In this document: positions 31,500 through 42,474 of the stretch, piece after piece
Numbering within the stretch: the stretch's first letter is position 1
How the letters are laid out: every line of letters starts with the position of its first letter
Source of the DNA: Chelydra serpentina
Taxonomy: Eukaryota > Chordata > Testudines > Chelydridae
Reading direction: 5' to 3'
DNA: 64,000 nt
Assembly (NCBI GenBank): GCA_037349315.1
Contig: JBAIAC010000637.1
Location: forward strand, 38,029-102,028
Made by a program: the position numbers and the translations under genes
The notes under the pieces: generated by a model
Database searches by the model: none
Seen by the model: only the letters and a program-made list of their open reading frames with translations
What the model was told of the DNA's origin: nothing

Positions 31500-31783
31500 T
31501 GCTTTGTGCACTTTCCCCTTTGTACTGAACGTCTCGCTTTTTTCAGGGCTGGAGAATCTTCTTGGCTGCTCTGGCTTCAGCTACAGCCCGAGGAAGGAGG
31601 TTGTCAGGGGTTCCCTCCCCATTCTGAACTCTGGGGTACAGTCATGGGCACCTGCATGAAAGACCCCCAAAGCTTATTTTTACCAGTTTAGGATAAAAAC
31701 TTCCTCAAAGCACAAATCCCTTTTGTCCTTGAACGGTACGCTGCCACCACCAAGTGATTTAAACAAACATTCAGGGAGGGTGT

Positions 31784-32085
31784 AACGAAGTGGGACTGTT
31801 CCTAATGTTTCCTCTGAATACTGAGTGGGTGCCTCAGTTTCCCCTGTGCCTCAGTTTCCCCTATGCATTTCTTAAGTCTCTAGGTGGTGGAATAAGGGGT
31901 GTGACTGTTGCAAAGCCCTAGAGGGCCAGTGTGATGACTGAGAGAATGGCCGACACCCTGTCTCCTGGCAACTGCTGGCCTGGGCCCCTTCCCTGCAAAG
32001 GTGCCGGCTGAAGGGTTTGGGGAACAAAGGGATCAGGTGATCTCCTGGCCCAGGAAGGAGACAAAGGCACAGGAGGGGCTGGGGA
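31784..32085 (+). mobile_element. LTR family 2, truncated, left arm
   Basis: Starts TGTAACGAAGTGGGACTG as at 5159 and follows that LTR for about 300 bp, through GTGACTGTTGCAAAG and AACTGCTGGCCTGGGCCC. It breaks off at about 32085, where the inverted-repeat arm ends. The right-arm counterpart is longer. A duplicated CCTCAGTTTCCCCT block lies at 31830-31862. Confidence 0.75.
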
Positions 32086-32307
32086 AATGAGCTGAGAAAG
32101 CGCCTTGGCATCAGCCAGGGAAAAATGCAGGGTCTCGGCCAGTCACCTCTTGGAGCCTTGTGGGTTTGCTGTAGACCCAGAAGCCTTTCTTCCTCCAGAC
32201 TGTGAGGCCAGTGGGCGTGTGAGGAAGTCCCAGGCAGTAAATGGCCCTTCCTAGGAAAGCCCAAGTCCTGAAAAGAAAAGAGTAACATCAAGGAGGGGAC
32301 TGAAGAG

Positions 32308-32602
32308 CACAGGGGCTGACTTCCAGCCCCGCCCGTGGGTGCTGTCACCCGGCGTCGGGGGCGGGGCCCCACCCGATGCCGGTTCCCGCCCCCGACACCG
32401 GGCGACGTTTCGGGGCCCCGCCCCCGACGCCGACGCAACGTTGCCCAGCGTCGGGCGTGGGGCCCCGTAACATCTCCCGGTGCCCGGTAAGTTTGTTGTG
32501 GGTCCGGGGCGGGCGGGGAGTTGCTGGTGGGTGCAGAGCACCCACCAATTTTTTCTCTGTGGGTGCTCCAGCACCGGAGCACCCACGGAGTCGGCGCCTA
32601 TG
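32308..32602. mobile_element. hAT-type MITE with exact 8-bp TSD
   Basis: 295-bp element whose ends are imperfect inverted repeats: CACAGGGGCTGACTTCC at the left and, reading inward from the right, CATAGGCGCCGACTCC. CTGAAGAG is duplicated exactly on both sides (32300-32307, 32603-32610). The related locus at 15.8 kb reads AACTGAAGAGCTGAC without the insertion. The interior is very GC-rich and self-complementary, with CACCCACCAATTTTTTCTCT near the right end. No transposase. Confidence 0.88.
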
Positions 32603-32661
32603 CTGAAGAGCTGACACCCGAAGCTCTCAGGGGACACCGCAGGGGGAAATGATCTTCCCTA

Positions 32662-32734
32662 CACTTCACCAGGGACTGGAACGCTGGACCCTCAGATTAA
32701 CAGACTGACGCTCGACCCACTGAGCTAGCCGGGC
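32662..32734 (-). pseudogene. tRNA-Lys copy with GTT anticodon
   Basis: 73 nt derived from the Lys gene family (flanks as at 15840). D arm is TAGCTCAGTGGGTCGAGC and the anticodon loop CTGTTAA gives GTT (Asn), replacing TTT. The acceptor GCCCGGC/GTGAAGT has three mismatches and the T arm is damaged (CAGCGTTCCAGTCCCTG). Most likely dead. Confidence 0.72.
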
Positions 32735-32814
32735 TCACATATGGATAGAGTAAGTTTGGTGCAGAAGAGAAACTCACCAAGTATTCACTAGGGTGTGCAC
32801 CCAGGGAGCCCTGC

Positions 32815-33270
32815 CCTAGCCCCACCCCCATCCACTCCCTCCCACTTCCACCCCCCTCAAAATCCCCAACCCCCCGCGCTCCTTGTCCCCTGACTGCTCC
32901 CTCCTGGGACCCTGCCCCTAACTGCCCCCCAGGACCTCACCCCCTATCTAAACCTCCCTGCTCCTTGTCCGCTGACTGCCCCCTGCTGAGACCCCCCCAC
33001 TGTAACTGCCTCCCTAGGACCCTACCCGCTACCTGTCCCCTGACTGCCCCGACCCCTCTCCACACCCCAGCCCCTGACAGCCCCCCCGAACCCTTGACCC
33101 ATCCAACCCCCCCATTCCTTGTTCCCTGACCACCCACTCCAGAGACACCCCTCCCGCCTCCTAATCACCCCCCAGGACCCCTCCAGCTATTCAAACCCCC
33201 TGTCCCCTGACTGCCCTGGCCCCTAGCCACACCCCCACCGCTGACAGGCCCCCTGGGACTCCCACGCCCT
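32815..33270. repeat. C-rich degenerate tandem repeat
   Basis: Recurrent CCCCTGACTGCCCC, AACTGCCCCCCAGGACC and CCCTGCTCCTTGTCC phrases at irregular spacing. No reading frame or RNA gene is supported. Confidence 0.65.
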
Positions 33271-33319
33271 CTCTCACAGAGCAACAGTGACACTGGGTTG
33301 CTAGGTGGGGTAAAGAGTC

Positions 33320-33391
33320 AGCAGAGTGGTGCAGCGGCAGCGAGCTGGGCCCATAACCCAGAGGTGGATGGATCGAAACCATCCTCTGCTA
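33320..33391 (+). tRNA. Initiator tRNA-Met (CAT anticodon), second copy
   Basis: 72 nt with a full acceptor AGCAGAG/CTCTGCT, D arm GTGCAGCGGCAGCG, anticodon arm CTGGGCCCATAACCCAG, and T loop ATCGAAA with A54 (initiator hallmark). GAGCTGGG replaces GTGCTGGG beside the anticodon stem. A TTTTT run follows. The acceptor is better than in the 19101 copy. Preceded by one 57-bp satellite unit on the minus strand. Confidence 0.92.
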
Positions 33392-33904
33392 GGCAGGTGC
33401 TTGTTTCTTTTTGCTCTGGGCCTCCAAGCGAGGGGGCGACCAGCAGAGCGCCAGGAGCCGAGGCCATGAGGCAAGAGGTGGCTGAGGTGTGGGACTGCCA
33501 GGGAGCTCCCCGGCCCCTCTGGCTGCCTGGGCTGAAGGCGAGAGCCAGGCCTGTGCGTGAGGTCTGAGTGCCGGTGGCTCCCCCACTCCTCGGGAGGGTC
33601 TGTCCCAAGGCAGCGGCCCAGCCCCCCTCCAAGGGGGGTGCGTCCCACCAGCATTTCTTGCCCCGTTTGGGGAGGTTCAGCCTCCCCGAGCCCCTTGTAG
33701 CCGCCGCCCACGCGCAGTGTCACTGGTAGATACGGGCAGAGGAGACTCGGGGGCCTGGGCTGGGAAATCCCTGGGTGAAACTGGCTGCCTGAGCCCAGCC
33801 CCTCTGCACTCAGGGGAGCGGTGAGAGGGGGAGGGGCTCAGGGAGTAAATCCTCAGAAACCTCCCCCCTGGGTTTGTAATGTCAGACCCCAGCGAACAAG
33901 TCCC

Positions 33905-34030
33905 TGCGTGTGTGAGGGGGAGGGGCTGTGAGGGGGAGGGTCCATGGGGGTGTCAGTGTGAGGGGGAGGGGCTGTGAGGGGGAGGGTCCATGGGGGTGTC
34001 AGTGTGAGGGGGAGGGGCTGTGAGGGGCTG
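33905..34030. repeat. ~48-bp short tandem repeat
   Basis: Two to three units of GAGGGGGAGGGGCTGTGAGG and GGTCCATGGGGGTGTCAGTG type, matching 19685-19811. Confidence 0.8.
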
Positions 34031-34039
34031 GGCTCCCCA

Positions 34040-35257
34040 GTCACTGCTCTGCCGATGCCCCTGTCGGGCGATGCTCTGGAACTGCTCCCTACGAAGCCAG
34101 TCAGGACTCTGGAGGAGCCTCCTCGCTGAGCCGACTGTCTCCAGGGCAAGAAGCTTCCCCAGCTTCCACCTTCCTGGGTCTGACCCCGGAGCATTCGGCA
34201 TCCCCTTCTTCACCCAGCGGGGCTTGTGGGGAAGCCAGAGGGCCCTGCCCCCCAACTCCACAGTCAGACGTGACTCTCAGCCGGCCAGTGAAACAGGAGG
34301 TTTCTTAGACGACAGGAACAGGGTCTAAACCAGAGCTTGTAGGTACAGAGAACAGGACCCCTCAGTCAGGTCCATCTTGGGGGGTGGGGAGGCCAGAGCC
34401 CATCTGCACCTCCCTCCATGTGCCCAGCCAGCTCCAAACTCTCCAGCCCCACCTCTGCCTTTGTCTCCTTCCCGGGCCAGGAGATCACTGATCCCTTTGT
34501 TCCCCAACCCCTTCAGCCGGCACCTTTGCAGGGGAGGGGCCCAGGCCAGCAGTTGCCAGGAGACAGGGTGTCGGCCATGCTGTGTCATCACACTGGCCCT
34601 CTAGGGCTTTGCAACAATCACACACCTTTATCCCACCACCTAGAGACTTAAGAAATGCATAGGGGAAACTGAGGCATAGGGGAGTCCGGCCCTGCACCCC
34701 TCTTCCCCGGATTCACTGGGAGTCTCAGCCAGCCAGTAGAACAGAAGGTTAATTAGAGATGCCAGGAACCCAGCCCAACCAGAGCTTGTCAGTACATCGA
34801 GGACCCCTCAGTCGGGTCCTTCCGGGGGGCAGGGAGCTTAGACCACAGCCTGGGGGCTCCCTGCATTTCACCCCACAGCTCCCAATGGGGCAGAGAGGCC
34901 AGACCCTGTCTGCCCCCCTCCCCTCCTCTTCCCAAGCCAGCCCCAAACTGAAAACAAAAAGGCAAACCTTCAGCAGACTCTCTTCCCCTCCCCCGGGGCC
35001 CCTCCTCTCGCCTGTTACCATTCTCCCAGGCAAAGGTGTCACCTCCCAACCCCCGTCCTGGCTCATGTCACAGCCTCAGGTAAAGTCTCGCATTCCCAAT
35101 GCAGCCTGTCCTAATGCAGCCAGCCTCTCGGGTCAGATCCATCTCGCTCTCTACCCCATCACAAGGGGAAACTGAGGCATAGGGGAAACTGAGGCACCCA
35201 CTCAGTATTCAGAGGAAACATTAGGAACAGTCCCACTTCGTTACACCCTCCCTGAAT
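34040..35257 (-). mobile_element. LTR family 2, right side, interrupted by a family 1 LTR
   Basis: Minus-strand copy of the LTR at 5159. It begins near 35257 (GTTACA on the plus strand) and runs down to about 34040. It keeps the polyadenylation region as TCTAAGAAACCTCC near 34300, where the AATAAA hexamer is degraded. A second LTR (about 34679-35163) sits inside. The part above 34446 is mirrored in the left arm. Confidence 0.7.
34679..35163 (-). mobile_element. Solo LTR (family 1), present only in the right arm
   Basis: About 485 bp, minus strand. It starts TGTGATGGGGTAGAGAG at 35163 and ends near CCGGACTCCCC at 34680; its last ~10 bases are not recognisable. It contains AGTACTGACAAGC-type sequence and a degraded AATAAA (TCTAATTAACC). 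GGGGAAACTGAGGCA occurs once on one side and twice on the other. Its absence from the left arm means it inserted after the inverted duplication or was lost from the left. Confidence 0.78.
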
Positions 35258-35526
35258 GTTTGTTTAAATCACTTGGTGGTGGCAGCGTGCCGTTCAAGGA
35301 CAAAAGGGATTTGTGCTTTGAGGAAGTTTTTATCCTAAACTGGTAAAAATAAGCTTTGGGGGTCTTTCATGCAGGTGCCCATGACTGTACCCCAGAGTTC
35401 AGAATGGGGAGGGAACCCCTGACAACCTCCTTCCTCGGGCTGTAGCTAAAGCCGGAGCAGCCAAGAAGAGGCTCCAGCCCTGAAAAAAGCCAGACGTTCA
35501 GTACAAAGGGGAAAGTGCACAAAACA

Positions 35527-35599
35527 CAACCGCAAAGGGACTTGAGCCCTCAATTTTCTGATCCGAAGTAAGACGCCTGATCCATTAGGCCACGCGGTC
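35527..35599 (-). tRNA. tRNA-Arg (TCG anticodon), right arm
   Basis: Mirror copy of 31427-31499 with the same TCTTA/TCAGA mismatch. The T loop starts CTCAAG instead of TTCAAG, altering the B box (GGGCTCAAGTCCC), so it may be less active than the left copy. Confidence 0.84.
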
Positions 35600-36008
35600 A
35601 TATGGGGAAAGTCTCTCCAAGCACTTCTTTAGAGAAGACGGACACTGTGTTTCTCGGGTCATCTACGGAGGGGCCAGAGACACTCTGGGCACAAGGAGCC
35701 GAGTTCCCAGCAAGATGTGAGTCCGTTCCTCCCAACTGGACGGGGTTCTTGTTCTTCTGCACATTGTCGCCCATGGAGACCAAGGACCTGCAAATGTGAT
35801 TTCATATTATAGCTTTGTTTAATTGATGAAAACATAAACTAGACACTTGGAGGATTAGAACTGATTTCAGCTGAGGGACGTGTTTGCTAGGTTTTTATGC
35901 ATTTGTACAGGGAAATGTTGAGTGTTTTCACTCATCCCTATTCAGCGGAACTCCTGAACAGAACAGAAATAGATTTGTAATTATTTTTGTTAATGGAACA
36001 GGCTTGCA

Positions 36009-36080
36009 AGGGGGCACTTGGATTTGAACCAAGGACCACTTGAGCTGTAGTCAAACACTCTACCACTGAGCTATATCCCC
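36009..36080 (-). tRNA. tRNA-Cys (ACA anticodon), right arm
   Basis: 72 nt, mirror copy of 30946-31017. The anticodon loop is again CTACAGC (ACA), but the stem TTTGA/TCAAG is better paired than in the left arm and the D arm is the canonical TAGCTCAGTGGTAGAGT. The acceptor has changed to GGGGATA, giving one mismatch with GCCCCC. U73 is kept. Confidence 0.82.
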
Positions 36081-36214
36081 AAAGTGTTCTGCAGCAGGGG
36101 AGGGTCTCTGGCAGTGTGTGTGTTGCTGACATATTGGAGTGATGCTGAAACAGGACAGAGTACAGATGGCATTGTGGGGGTGGCATGAACCGTATCTCTT
36201 CATTTCCCCTTCTA

Positions 36215-36409
<195 letters not shown>

Positions 36410-36716
36410 TCACAGCCCCGCTGTTCCCGTGGTAGAGGAGCCAAACGGAAGCTCTGGGTGGCTCACAGTCAACAGAGTCCCACTCCCACCCCGCTCAGAG
36501 CATCCAGGAAATACCAGGGTGAGGGGACGAAGAGAGAGCCCCTTGTCTCTCCCAGCAGATCCATCACACACCTACTAGCCACAGACTGATACAGGAGATG
36601 GAGCCCCTAGCAGGGTCCAGGGAGAGATCTCAGGTAGGAAGCCCAACACCCTCCTCATTATGAGAAGCTGGATATGAAGGGAGGGGAATCTCCCCTAAGC
36701 CTCACTGATGGGTGCC

Positions 36717-37177
36717 TGTGATGAAGTAGGGAGCAGGGTGGATTTGACCTGGGAGTGTTGTGGGGGAGGTTCACTGGGACTGGCTGCACTGGGGATGGGA
36801 GACTTCCCCTGAAGGAAGATACCTGAGGCTGTAACATGAGCCAGAAGAGGGGTTGGGAGAGGTGACACCTTTGCCTGGAAAAATGGACAAAGCCTAGAAA
36901 AGAAGCCGGGGGAGGGGAAAAGAGCCTGCTCAAGGGTTTGGTCTGGTTGGTTAAAGTTTAAAGCTGGGTGGCAAAACGCAGGGAGCCCCAAGGCTGGGGT
37001 CTAAGCTCCCTGGCGCCAAAAGGGCCCGACTAAGGGGTCCGGTTTGTACCCACAAGCTCTGTTTGATCTGTGTTCCTGGCATCCTTAATAAACCTTCTGT
37101 TCTGCTGGCTGGCTAAGTGTCACAGTAAATCCCACGAAAAGGGGTACACGGCTCTAACTCCCCCACACTCCGTGACA
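36717..37177 (+). mobile_element. Solo LTR (family 1), right arm, with 5-bp TSD
   Basis: 461 bp, mirror image of the left-arm insertion at 30089-30549. Starts TGTGATGAAGTAGG, ends ACTCCGTGACA, with TTAATAAACCTTCTGTTCTG near the 3' end. GTGCC is duplicated at 36712-36716 and 37178-37182. Confidence 0.88.
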
Positions 37178-37205
37178 GTGCCCCCTTCATATCTCACAGC
37201 AGCCG

Positions 37206-37386
37206 GGGGGGGAGGGATAGCTCAGTGGTTTGAGCATTGGCCTGCTAAACCCAGGGTTGTGAGTTCAATCCTTGAGGGGGCCATTTAGGGATCTGGGGCA
37301 AAAATTGGGGATTGGTCCTGCTTTGAGCAGGGGGTTGGACTAGATGACCTTCTAAGGTCCCTTCCAACCCTGATATTCTATGATTA
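37206..37386 (+). mobile_element. Turtle tRNA-derived SINE, right arm
   Basis: Plus-strand full copy: GGAGGGATAGCTCAGTGG head, GTGAGTTCAATCC B box, GGGGCAAAAATTGGGGATTG middle, tail ending GATATTCTATGATT. Mirror of 29882-30059. Confidence 0.93.
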
Positions 37387-37695
37387 GGCTCCAGCACTGG
37401 GAGTCTGGTCAGTTTCCTTAGGCCCATGTTGGTGGGTTATTTCCTGTTTCACAAATCAGAGCATTTCTACCTCGGAACCTCATGGGTCTGGTCCTAGAAT
37501 CTAGGCCGCTTATTAAACATCTCCCAGCAGGTTTGCCGCATCCTGTCCCCCTCCCTTTCTCCACCCTGTGAATTTCCTGCCCCGCGCCAACCTCCAAACC
37601 AGACTGTGCAAACCTTCCCATCTCCGGTGTATTTGCTGTCCCTCTTCCTCCCGCAGGAACCCAGCAGCAACCGCCCCCCCCACGATGATACCTAC

Positions 37696-37784
37696 CTCAG
37701 CTGGTTCCTCTGCAGCCATTTCCCTTCCGTGTCCCATGGGAGGACGGGATGAACTGGAGCAAAACGGGGACGTCATTCTGCAGC
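37696..37784 (-). CDS. KRAB gene start exon, right arm
   Basis: 89-bp exon mirroring 29483-29571. ATG at 37776 gives 27 residues ending MAAEEPAE. The last codon before the donor GTAGGT is GAG, whereas the other copies end in CAG, so the splice junction is one base weaker (GAG/GT) but plausible. It reads in phase 0 into the KRAB-A exon at 36241-36367. The second in-frame ATG (37719) is the usual start in this family. No promoter-like region was duplicated with this arm. Confidence 0.72.
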
Positions 37785-39914
37785 CTGGGTGGGTGAGAAG
37801 GGTAATTGTGGGGGTTTCAGAACAGACTTTAGTTTATTTCACAGCATGATTCCCCCAGACCCTTTCCCTGGAGACAGACATTCTAGATTCTGTGATGCTG
37901 GGAAAATGCTTCATCTCTTTATTACAGTGTAGACCTGGCTCCTCCTGCCAGGCTAAGCCAACAGAGAGATGTCCAACCTCCCTTCTCCCTCCCCCCACCC
38001 CGTAACAAAGTGTCTGAACACAAGGCTAGAAAAGAGCAGAAGCAAAGGAGTCACTGTGGGGGATTCCCTCGGACACTGACCCCACGGCAGCCACACCCGG
38101 CAGGAGGAACATGGAGTCAGGAACTGGCTTTTCCTCTGTCTGATCCTTTTCTTGTTCACTGGAAAGTGATTCTGCCCAGGGATGCTGCAACACGTGTGTC
38201 TGGTGGATTAGAGAGCTGGAAATCTCTCTCCCCCTCATTTCTACCACTGCCCCTTTCAGTCTCCCCTTCCCCTGTCCTCTCTCCTTGCCCCTCTCCGGCT
38301 GGGAAAGTCCCATTCCTGGGTTCTTTGCTCTCCCATCGATGGATTTTCTCCTGGCAATTGCTAATGGGAGGAGAAATGAGGAGGGGCTGTTTGTGCAGAG
38401 TCACTTGCTTGCCAGTCCCCAGCACTTTCCCTGAGGTCTTTCAGTTACCTGCAGTCTGGGGCTCAGAATTTAGTGAACAGGGCCCAGGGCTGCCCTATGG
38501 GGCTAGTACCAGCTGGAGAAAGTCATCACCTGGGCTGGGCAGAGAAGAAGCTTCAATTAAGGTCACTTCCGAGCACAGAACCCCGACCGGGTCACAATGG
38601 AGGCTGCAGCATCTGACCCAGGAAGCTGAACCCCAATATGCTGAGCAGAGAGGGACAGGGCGTTGGAGCAGCCTTCCCTCCTTGAGCTCTCTGGGGGGAG
38701 CAGCTAATGAGAGCCCCTCCTCACAGGGAGAATTGCTGATCTCATTTGCCCCACTGTCCACCTGGAGTCACTCCTCGTCTTTCCATGCAGTGACTCTGGA
38801 TAAACAGTGGTCTCAGTGAAACCAGATTTCAGGAAGAATGAGTCCAGAGTGCTGTGGAAGAGACCATTGTGTGGCAGTGCTAACCCCCTCCCCCCTCCCG
38901 CACCCCCAGATCGAGAACAAGGACTGGGGGGCACGAATTTTCCCAACGGAACCGGAACTTCCTGCAGTTTTCAAAAGAGGAGAAAAGCAAAATCTGCGAT
39001 TTCACACTAAGAGTGTTTGGTAAGTAGATAGAAAGTTATCACAGTGACTGGAGGTGGCCGGGGAATGCCGGGCAGTGCTTGGAGCCAGGACATTGGCACA
39101 CGTAGATCAGAGAGAAGGACCATGGTTAGTAGCACTCCCCATAGCCCCCAGCCAGGGTCCCACCAGATAATCCCTGGGACTCAGCCCCCAGAATCCCTGG
39201 CCAGGAACCCCAGATACCCCTCAAAGCCCCACCGGCCCGGGAATCCCCACCAGACCATCACTGCCAGGTTGGGAATCCCAAAGGGTTCCCCCCAAGAAGA
39301 GCCCCCAGCAGCTAGGGACACCCCCCCAACAGACCGCCCCCTGGGAACTCAGCCCCTCACTGCCTACCTGGGATTCTCCCCCTGCCTTCCTAGGACCTCT
39401 GCCTGCCCTCCAGTAGGATCTGCCCTGCCCTTTGCCTGGGATCCCCTGATGCTTTACAGTGGGACCCCTCACGCTGCTTGCCCGGCATCCCCTGACCTAG
39501 CGCAGGAGATCCACCCCCCTCCCCCCAGCTCTGTGCACTGGGCATGGCAACGATCCCAGGAGCCAGCGGGGGAAGCCCAGACAGAGCCCTTGGAACAGCA
39601 CCGGGCACCCTCTAGCGCCCTGTCCCGGCACCCCAAGAGATGTGCACCCCGCTGTTCTGCAGCCACCAGCCACCAGCGATACCCACCTCCAGGCCCCATC
39701 GCCTCAGGGCTGGGCACATCAGAGCCATCCCCCGAAACCCCAAACCTCCAGAGCCACCAACCTGACTAGGGTGCCCCCTGCCCAGTCACCCACACACCTC
39801 CCCCCACCACAATGCCCCTTCAGCGCCAGCTGCAATCTCCCCACACAGGCGACACCCCTTGCCCCCAGCAACAGTGTTACCCCACAGTGTGTGATAAGTG
39901 GGTTACCCGTTATC

Positions 39915-39932
39915 ACCGCCCCCTGCTGGCCA
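39915..39932 (-). promoter_or_regulatory. CTCF-like motif, right arm
   Basis: ACCGCCCCCTGCTGGCCA, the reverse complement of the left-arm site at 27334-27351. The pair points inward. Confidence 0.5.
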
Positions 39933-40519
39933 GTCACACGGGCAGAGGGAGCCCTGGGGGGTGCTGCTTTAAACAGGAGACTGGAAGGCCTGGAGGCCCA
40001 AAACAGGTAAGAAATGTCCATGGCCTGTCACTAGCAAATAATGGCCACCATGGATCCACCCCAGAGGTGGCTGCATCTTAGCACTGCGGGAAGCAACCCC
40101 TCATGGAGGCCATTTGTCGTGGGGTTTGCGATACTTCTGGACCCACGCTGCCCTCAGAGTGACCTCCTCATCCTGTGCCAGACAGAGAAAAGAAAAAGGT
40201 CCAGCCAACTCTCCTGTTACCAGGTGTGGGCCATTTATCCCCAAACAGGGGGTGGCCTCTGGGTTTGATGTGTATTAAAGAGGCGGCTGGTCTCTTTCAT
40301 CGGCAAACAGTTTAACAGAGAGAAAGGGGGGGAAGAAATGATTCTGAAAGGGGAGAGAGGAGAAAGATGATCACTGCAAAATTTAACCCCCTGCAACATC
40401 CAAGATGGAGAACGACTCAGAGCAACAGGTTCCCTCCAAGGAAGGAGAATTTGCTGGGATTTAGAAACATGGCGAACAGCCCCAAACACAAAAGGATTTG
40501 TAATTGACATTTGATAATG

Positions 40520-40805
40520 TGAAAGTCATAATCAGTCAGCAGCCATGGTAATCAGAGACCACTACGTGGAAGTAGACACCTCGCCTACGCAAGACCTTGC
40601 ATTTTTACAGTTGTCCTTCGCCTACACAAGAATAGTGTTTTCCAGCTGAGATAGTTATTTCTATACCAGTTTTTACTGACCAGATAACAGACATCTGAGA
40701 TCTGGTAACCACCAATCAAATGTTAACACACCAGGGCTTTGTCTAAGTGTGTATAAAAGACCTGTAATTTCTATGTTAATTGAAGTCCTGTCACTTGGTA
40801 CAGAC
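40520..40805. other. Unique stretch between arm and satellite
   Basis: About 285 bp with no similarity seen elsewhere in the window. It includes CGCCTACGCAAGACC and CGCCTACACAAGAATAG, a short repeated phrase 50 bp apart, and AGTGTGTATAAAAGACCTG, a TATA-like sequence on the plus strand at about 40748-40765. No gene recognised. Confidence 0.4.
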
Positions 40806-40807
40806 TT

Positions 40808-41120
40808 CCCTGGGGGCTGGGCTCTGGGGGGGTCTGGGGCCCCTGGCTGGGGGCTGGGCTCTGGGGGGGTCGGGGGCCCCTGCCTGGGGGTCTGGGCTCT
40901 GGGGGGGGTCTGGGGCCCCTGGCTGGGGGCTGGGCTCTGGGGGGGTCGGGGGCCCCTGGCTGGGGGTCTGGGCTCTGGGGGGGTCTGGGGCCCCTGGCTG
41001 GGGGTCTGGGCTCTGGGGGGGTCGGGTGCCCCTGGCTGGGGGTCTGGGCTCTGGGGGGGTCGGGGGCCCCTGGCTGGGGGTCTGGGCTCTGGGGGGGGTC
41101 TGGGGCCGCTGGGTGGGGGC
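40808..41120. repeat. 37-38 bp G-rich satellite, short block
   Basis: About eight units of GGGGCCCCTGGCTGGGGGTC then TGGGCTCTGGGGGGGTC. It is the reverse complement of the array at 59222-64000. It lies directly upstream of the third KRAB-gene copy and beside the outer end of the inverted repeat. Confidence 0.93.
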
Positions 41121-42385
41121 TGGGAATGTGACATCACCGATTCTGCTTTTCTCCCCTCTGGAAAACTGTGGAAACGTCCGGTTCCATTGGGAAAATTCAT
41201 CCCCCGAGTCCTTGTCCTAGATCTGGGGTGCGGGAGGGGGGAAGGGGGTTCGCTCTGCCCCACAACGGTCTCTTCCACAGCGCTCTGGACTCGTTCTTCC
41301 TGAAACCTGGTGTCACGGACACCACTGTTAATCCAGAGTCACTGCCTGGACAGACGAGGAGTGACTCCAGATGGACAGTGGGGCAAATGAGATCAGCAAT
41401 TCCCCCTGTGAGGAGGGACTCTCATTAGCTGCTCACCCCAGAGAGCTCAAGGGGGGAAGGCTGCTCCAACGCCCTGTCCCTCTCTGCTCAGGATATTGGG
41501 GTTCAGCTTCCTGGGTCAGACGCTGCAGCCTCCATCGTGATCTGGGAGACCAGGCTTAGCAGCTGCTGCTCCCCCAGCGGGGTCTGTGCTGGGAAGTGAC
41601 CTTAATTAAACCTTCTTCTCTGCCCGGCCCAGGTGATGACTTTCTCCAGCTGGCACCAGCCCCCTAGGGCAGCCCTGAGCCCCGTTAATACTAAATTCTG
41701 AGCCAGAGATTCCAGGTAACTGGAAGAAACGAAGGGGAAATGCTGGGGTCTGGCGTTAAAATGACTCTACTCAAACAGACCCCTTCCCCCCACTCATTTC
41801 TCATCCCATTAGCAATTGCAGGAGCAAATCCAGCCTTGGGGGAGCAAACAACCCAGCAATGGGACTTTCCTACAGGACGGGCAGGGGGAGGGGACAGGGA
41901 AAAGGAGATAGAAGGAGAAAGAGACTGAAAGGGGCCGTGGGACGGAAGAGTTTTGAGAGAGATTTCCAGATCTCTGATCTGCCCAGACAGATGTATTACT
42001 GCACCCTGGTTGAAATCACTTTCCTGTGGAAAAATGAGAATCGGACAGAGAAAAACCCAGTTCCTGACTCTATTCCTCCTCCTGCTGTGGGGTCAGTGTC
42101 TGAAGGAATCCCCCACAGTGGATCCTTTGGTTCTGCTTTTTTCTAGCCTTGTTTTCAGAGGCTTTGTTATGGGATTTTAGGAGGGAGAAGGGAGGTTAAA
42201 AAGGTCTCTGTGGGCTTATCCTTGCAGGAGGGGCCAGGTCTCCACTGTAATAAAGAGATGGAGCATTTTCTCAGCATGGCAGACTCTAGGCTGTCTCTGC
42301 AGGGAAAGGGCCGGGGGGAATCGTGATATGAAATTAACTAAAGCCTGTTCTGAAACCTCCACAACTGCCCTTCTCACCCTGCCAG

Positions 42386-42474
42386 GCTGCAGAATGACGC
42401 GCACGTCTCCCTCCACTTCATCCCGCCCTCCCATGGGACAGGGTAGAGACATGGCTGCAGAGGAGTCAGTTCAG
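42386..42474 (+). CDS. KRAB gene start exon, third copy
   Basis: 89-bp exon, acceptor TTCTCACCCTGCCAG, donor GTAGGG. ATG at 42394 gives 27 residues ending in MAAEESVQ, phase 0 into the next exon; the second ATG at 42451 (MAAEESVQ) is the likelier start by comparison with the family. The reading frame is open through the intron, so splice sites rather than stops define the exon. Confidence 0.78.

Larger units (their letters stand above)
26748..32085. repeat. Left arm of large inverted repeat
   Basis: About 5.3 kb that returns in reverse complement at 34446-40519. Paired coordinates sum to about 67266 in the outer part and about 67026 in the inner part; the step reflects a ~250-bp deletion in this arm near 30875. 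Protein-length comparison of a shared 269-residue frame shows only four differences, and a 241-residue frame is identical, so the arms are roughly 99% alike outside indels. Contents, outside in: CTCF-like site, KRAB-gene exon, SINE, solo LTR, tRNA-Cys, tRNA-Arg, truncated LTR. Confidence 0.93.
32086..34445. other. Spacer of the large inverted repeat
   Basis: 2.36-kb spacer between the arms. It is a patchwork of other duplicons: tRNA-Lys flank (copy of 15.64-15.91 kb), a MITE, a Lys-derived tRNA, a C-rich degenerate repeat, one 57-bp satellite unit, and the initiator-tRNA duplicon (copy of 19.1-19.8 kb). From about 34040 it runs into the 3' part of the family 2 LTR. Confidence 0.85.
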
